Shown here one piece after another: positions 15,098-17,330 of a DNA stretch of 17,330 nucleotides. The notes beneath the pieces were generated by a model. That model saw nothing but the letters and a program-made list of their open reading frames with translations. It was not told the DNA's origin and ran no database searches. The stretch's first letter is position 1. Every line of letters begins with the position of its first letter. Where the stretch lies: assembly GCA_910588595.1 (NCBI GenBank), contig CAJUQU010000052.1, forward strand, positions 1-17,330. The letters run 5' to 3'. Source of the stretch: an uncultured Lachnospiraceae bacterium. GTDB taxonomy: Bacteria > Bacillota_A > Clostridia > Lachnospirales > Lachnospiraceae. Position numbers and translations under genes: made by a program.

Positions 15098-15127
15098 AAA
15101 AACGTCGCTTTCAAGCGACGTTTTTTT
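15096..15127. terminator. Bidirectional intrinsic terminator between glf and the FliD-like gene
   Basis: ACGTCGCT (15102-15109) pairs with AGCGACGT (15114-15121) around a TTCA loop. The stem is flanked by A7 (15096-15102) and T7 (15121-15127), so it ends transcription from both sides. Both neighbouring stop codons lie within its flanks: TAA of glf at 15095-15097 and the minus-strand TAA at 15126-15128. Confidence 0.93.
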
Positions 15128-16505
15128 ACATATAATTATTGTATAACATACCTGTGTAAATACTTGTCATGTATGGATTCGGATAGCTTGCATTGGGATT
15201 GGAGTAGGCGCAGATCCTTCGGTCGATGTACTCCATCGGGTCGAGTGAGATCGCACTCAATTTGCGCAGGATCTGCGAACCGAATCCCTTTATGGCAGCT
15301 GCGTCAGTGATCTCCACGCCTTTCTGGTAGTCAAGCGTGGCGTCTTCGTTGATGCTGATCCCATATTTTTCGAGATTGTAGCTATGCAGATCGAGAAATT
15401 TGTGCAGATCCTTGGACAAAAGCTTCGTGAGTGATGCCTCCGTCTCGTCGTTGATCACGCCGTTCATAAATCGATTGTAGCCGTCCACAAAGGTCTCGAT
15501 ATTGTTGGAGAGCGATTCGGCGTCGGGATACAATCCGATCTTGGCGACGGAGTTCTGGGCACTGGTGGCAGATGCCTTGGTCATGGCAGCTGCGCGCGCC
15601 GCAAGCTGGTCCGGCATGGAGTTCATGTCTGCAGCAGAATTCTCGGGATGCAGTGTCACGTGGTACGCGCCATGTACATTGAACGTGTTGGAATAAGAGG
15701 ATTCCTCATTTCCGTTGATGCTGTACACCGCGTTGGTTGCCTCCTTGATGTTCTTGTTCAGTCCCAGATAATCAACGATACCGTTGCGGTAGGTGGTGTT
15801 TTCGTCCGTGATCGTGAAGTGGCGTTCCCCCTGGACCGGCAGTCCATACGCATCGGAAGTTACTTCCAAAGCCGTGAGCCCCCTGGTCTCGACAACCTTT
15901 GCTGACACTCCGATATCGGAATTGTTGATCAGGCGGGAGAGCTTTTTTTGCAGCTCGTAGTTCGTGTCCCCCTCGTGCACATTGAACTGCAGCTCATAGT
16001 GGAGCTTGTTGGTCAGAATGTCAAAAGAATAACTGTCCGGGCTCAATGAGACTGGCTGGTTCGCTTTCATGTATTTGCCGGTGTTGACCTGTGGAGAGGC
16101 GAAATTTTCAACCTCGAGCGTAAAGTCCGTCGGTACTTCGCCGTCGGCATCGTCTGGTTCGTATTCCACACTCGCCAGCGATTCATTGTCGCTGTAGGCG
16201 GATTTCAAAGAGAACAGATCATCGTCGTCGCTGAGCGCACCGATCGTCTGTTTCAAATTGTTGGCACTTTCCTTCAGATGGATCGCATATGCGATAGAGC
16301 GCGGCGTGGGATCTGTGAGATAAAGCGGAGCAAAACGGCTTTTCCATTGGATAGTGCTGTATAGATTCTGCAGTTCGCTGGAATCATGCATGGCAAAGCG
16401 TGAACTGCGCTTGTTGTGCTTTTTGTTGAAATTGCTGTTGTCGCTGCTTGCATATGTAGTCATGTACTGGTCAAGAGCCTGCAAGGTGTTCATGGTAACT
16501 GACAT
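15126..16505 (-). CDS. FliD-like (hook-associated protein 2) flagellar protein, divergent
   Basis: The minus-strand start at 16505 follows AAGGAGGACATCAAT, an excellent ribosome binding site; a start at 16568 would ignore it. The 459-residue length matches FliD. The middle and C-terminal parts fit the family: FTLEVENFASPQ (128-139), a stretch with LSRLINNSDIGVSAKVV (189-205), YSINGNEESSYSN (261-273), NIETFVDGYNRFMN (335-348), LEKYGISINEDATLDYQKG (378-396), and the tail TSIYTGMLYNNYM. The N-terminus is unlike canonical FliD, which opens with a short conserved segment (GLxSGLD). Here about 125 residues of polar sequence include an acidic run (DDDD, 93-96). It may be a variant cap or a filament-associated paralogue, secreted by the flagellar export apparatus because no Sec signal is present. 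Family level is likely; the precise role is uncertain. Confidence 0.65.
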   Translation of the reverse strand: MSVTMNTLQALDQYMTTYASSDNSNFNKKHNKRSSRFAMHDSSELQNLYSTIQWKSRFAPLYLTDPTPRSIAYAIHLKESANNLKQTIGALSDDDDLFSLKSAYSDNESLASVEYEPDDADGEVPTDFTLEVENFASPQVNTGKYMKANQPVSLSPDSYSFDILTNKLHYELQFNVHEGDTNYELQKKLSRLINNSDIGVSAKVVETRGLTALEVTSDAYGLPVQGERHFTITDENTTYRNGIVDYLGLNKNIKEATNAVYSINGNEESSYSNTFNVHGAYHVTLHPENSAADMNSMPDQLAARAAAMTKASATSAQNSVAKIGLYPDAESLSNNIETFVDGYNRFMNGVINDETEASLTKLLSKDLHKFLDLHSYNLEKYGISINEDATLDYQKGVEITDAAAIKGFGSQILRKLSAISLDPMEYIDRRICAYSNPNASYPNPYMTSIYTGMLYNNYM

Positions 16506-16867
16506 ATTGATGTCCTCCTTCCTTGGGTAATCAATTCGGGTCTTATGTGAACTTATTTTTGAACACATAATTGAATATGAAATTCAATAAACTTCCCTGT
16601 TTTAGAGGTATACAGCGCCATAATTGTGTGAATATTTGCAAAAATGTTATGTATATCTCTTTTTAAATTTAACTTATCACGAATTGTGCGAAAAAGCAAG
16701 GGGTTTACCCTAGAAAAAATGAAAAATTTTTCAACAATTGCATCAAAATACTGAAAATAAAATGAAATGCATCAAAAACAGGCACAAAATAAAAAACGTG
16801 GCAGCAAAGTTCTGATACATTAATATATTGTTATATACAGTGAAATGTGTCCATTAAAAAATAAATG
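16506..16867. other. AT-rich intergenic region between divergent FliD-like gene and rpmG
   Basis: I find no gene here. Short structured elements are ATTGAAT-N5-ATTCAAT (16570-16588), a perfect palindrome TGAAAAATTTTTCA (16720-16733), and a direct repeat TGCATCAAAA (16739-16748 and 16768-16777). The minus-strand gene must have its promoter here, but I could not identify a convincing sigma-D or sigma-A match on that strand. Confidence 0.6.
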
Positions 16868-16896
16868 TTGACTCAGAGCCGGCGATATGGTATATT
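16868..16896 (+). promoter_or_regulatory. Near-consensus sigma-A promoter for rpmG-secE
   Basis: TTGACT (16868-16873), 17 bases, TATATT (16891-16896). The predicted start near 16903 gives a leader of about 135 bases before the rpmG ATG. The leader carries a T8 run around 16922 and an ATTAGAAC direct repeat (16990-16997, 17013-17020), but no recognised riboswitch or ribosomal-protein leader structure. Confidence 0.75.
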
Positions 16897-17038
16897 GGAA
16901 AAGCAAGATGAATATGAGGTCTTTTTTTTATGCAATTTTAGGGCTTTCCAACAGGGTCCGCGGGCAGAAAAAAGGCGGCATCCTGCGAGATTAGAACAAT
17001 TGATGATCATTTATTAGAACGCTAGCGGAGGTGGGATT

Positions 17039-17188
17039 ATGCGTACAAAGATTACATTGGCATGTACAGAGTGCAAGCAGCGCAATTACAATACTACAAA
17101 GGAGAAGAAGACTCATCCGGACAGAATGGAGATCAAAAAGTATTGTAGATTCTGCAGGACTCATACACTGCACAAGGAAACAAAATAA
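17039..17188 (+). CDS. rpmG: 50S ribosomal protein L33
   Basis: The 49-residue protein MRTKITLACTECKQRNY and onward has the L33 layout. It carries two zinc-binding CxxC pairs (Cys9/Cys12 and Cys36/Cys39), so it is the zinc-containing form rather than the cysteine-free paralogue some Firmicutes also carry. Start 17039 is preceded by GGAGGTGGG (17027-17035). The gene is followed after 59 bases by secE, the order expected in Firmicutes (rpmG-secE-nusG). No tRNA-Trp lies between them. Confidence 0.96.
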   Translation: MRTKITLACTECKQRNYNTTKEKKTHPDRMEIKKYCRFCRTHTLHKETK

Positions 17189-17247
17189 GCTATCGCGTCA
17201 AGTGGACAGATGGATCGTTGAGGGATCATGGAAATAGGAGGCACGTG

Positions 17248-17286
17248 ATGGCAGATTCAGCGAAGAAGGAAGCGAAAAAGGACAGC
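17248..17286 (+). CDS. secE: Preprotein translocase subunit SecE (3' truncated by assembly)
   Basis: The ATG at 17248 follows AGGAGG (17236-17241). Thirteen codons, MADSAKKEAKKDS, are genomic; the Lys-rich N-terminus and the position directly after rpmG fit SecE, the single-pass partner of SecY. From 17287 onward the sequence is adapter, so the apparent continuation of the frame is an artefact. The call depends mostly on gene order. Confidence 0.7.
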
Positions 17287-17330
17287 AGATCGGAAGAGCG
17301 TCGTGTAGGGAAAGAGTGTAGATCTCGGTG
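17287..17330. other. Illumina TruSeq adapter contamination at the contig end
   Basis: The 44 bases starting AGATCGGAAGAGCGTCGTGT and ending in GATCTCGGTG match the reverse complement of the TruSeq universal adapter without mismatch, as I recall that sequence. They interrupt secE in its 14th codon and should be removed before any annotation or submission. Confidence 0.97.

Noticed and set aside
17189..17247. tRNA-Trp between rpmG and secE
   Set aside because: This gap is only 59 bases and has no cloverleaf sequence.
1..17330. CRISPR array, insertion sequence or prophage
   Set aside because: No regularly spaced repeats, transposase, integrase or phage structural genes are seen on either strand.

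Overview
The window looks like a draft contig end from a motile, polysaccharide-degrading Lachnospiraceae-type Clostridium (Roseburia/Butyrivibrio/Eubacterium-like). Supporting signs are Firmicutes-style AGGAGG ribosome binding sites, lipoprotein signal peptides, near-consensus TTGACT-N17-TATAxT promoters, flagellar-type genes, and an rpmG-secE pair at the right end. The genus is an inference. The last 44 bases are not genomic: they match the Illumina TruSeq universal adapter (reverse complement), so the natural sequence ends at 17286, inside secE.

Region 1 (1-11856, all plus strand) is a carbohydrate-foraging block. In order it holds a 5'-truncated MalG-type sugar ABC permease, a lipoprotein solute-binding protein, an intrinsic terminator, two paralogous U32-peptidase-like proteins with conserved cysteines, a GH5 endoglucanase-type lipoprotein, a GH43 enzyme with no signal peptide and a beta-sandwich tail, a methyl-accepting chemotaxis protein with a beta-rich insertion in its sensor, and a LacI-type sugar-binding domain fused to a GAF-like region and a GGDEF domain. 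The order suggests that the GH5 cuts polysaccharide at the cell surface, the ABC system imports the products and GH43 trims them in the cytoplasm. The last two proteins may report substrate to the flagellar motor and to the c-di-GMP pool.

Region 2 (11857-12081) is a compact non-coding stretch. It has two 14-bp direct repeats, a near-perfect sigma-A promoter, and a 17-bp perfect hairpin that could end transcription from both sides; it is a candidate small-RNA locus.

Region 3 (12082-16505) mixes flagellar-type genes on the minus strand (a small helical FlgN-like protein behind a sigma-D-type promoter, and a divergent FliD-like protein) with a plus-strand pair between them: a GT2 glycosyltransferase with a helical repeat tail, and glf (UDP-galactopyranose mutase). 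A bidirectional terminator separates glf from the FliD-like gene. The arrangement suggests, but does not prove, surface or flagellar glycan synthesis.

Region 4 (16506-17286) is a 533-base AT-rich intergenic stretch followed by a strong promoter, rpmG (L33) and the first 13 codons of secE.
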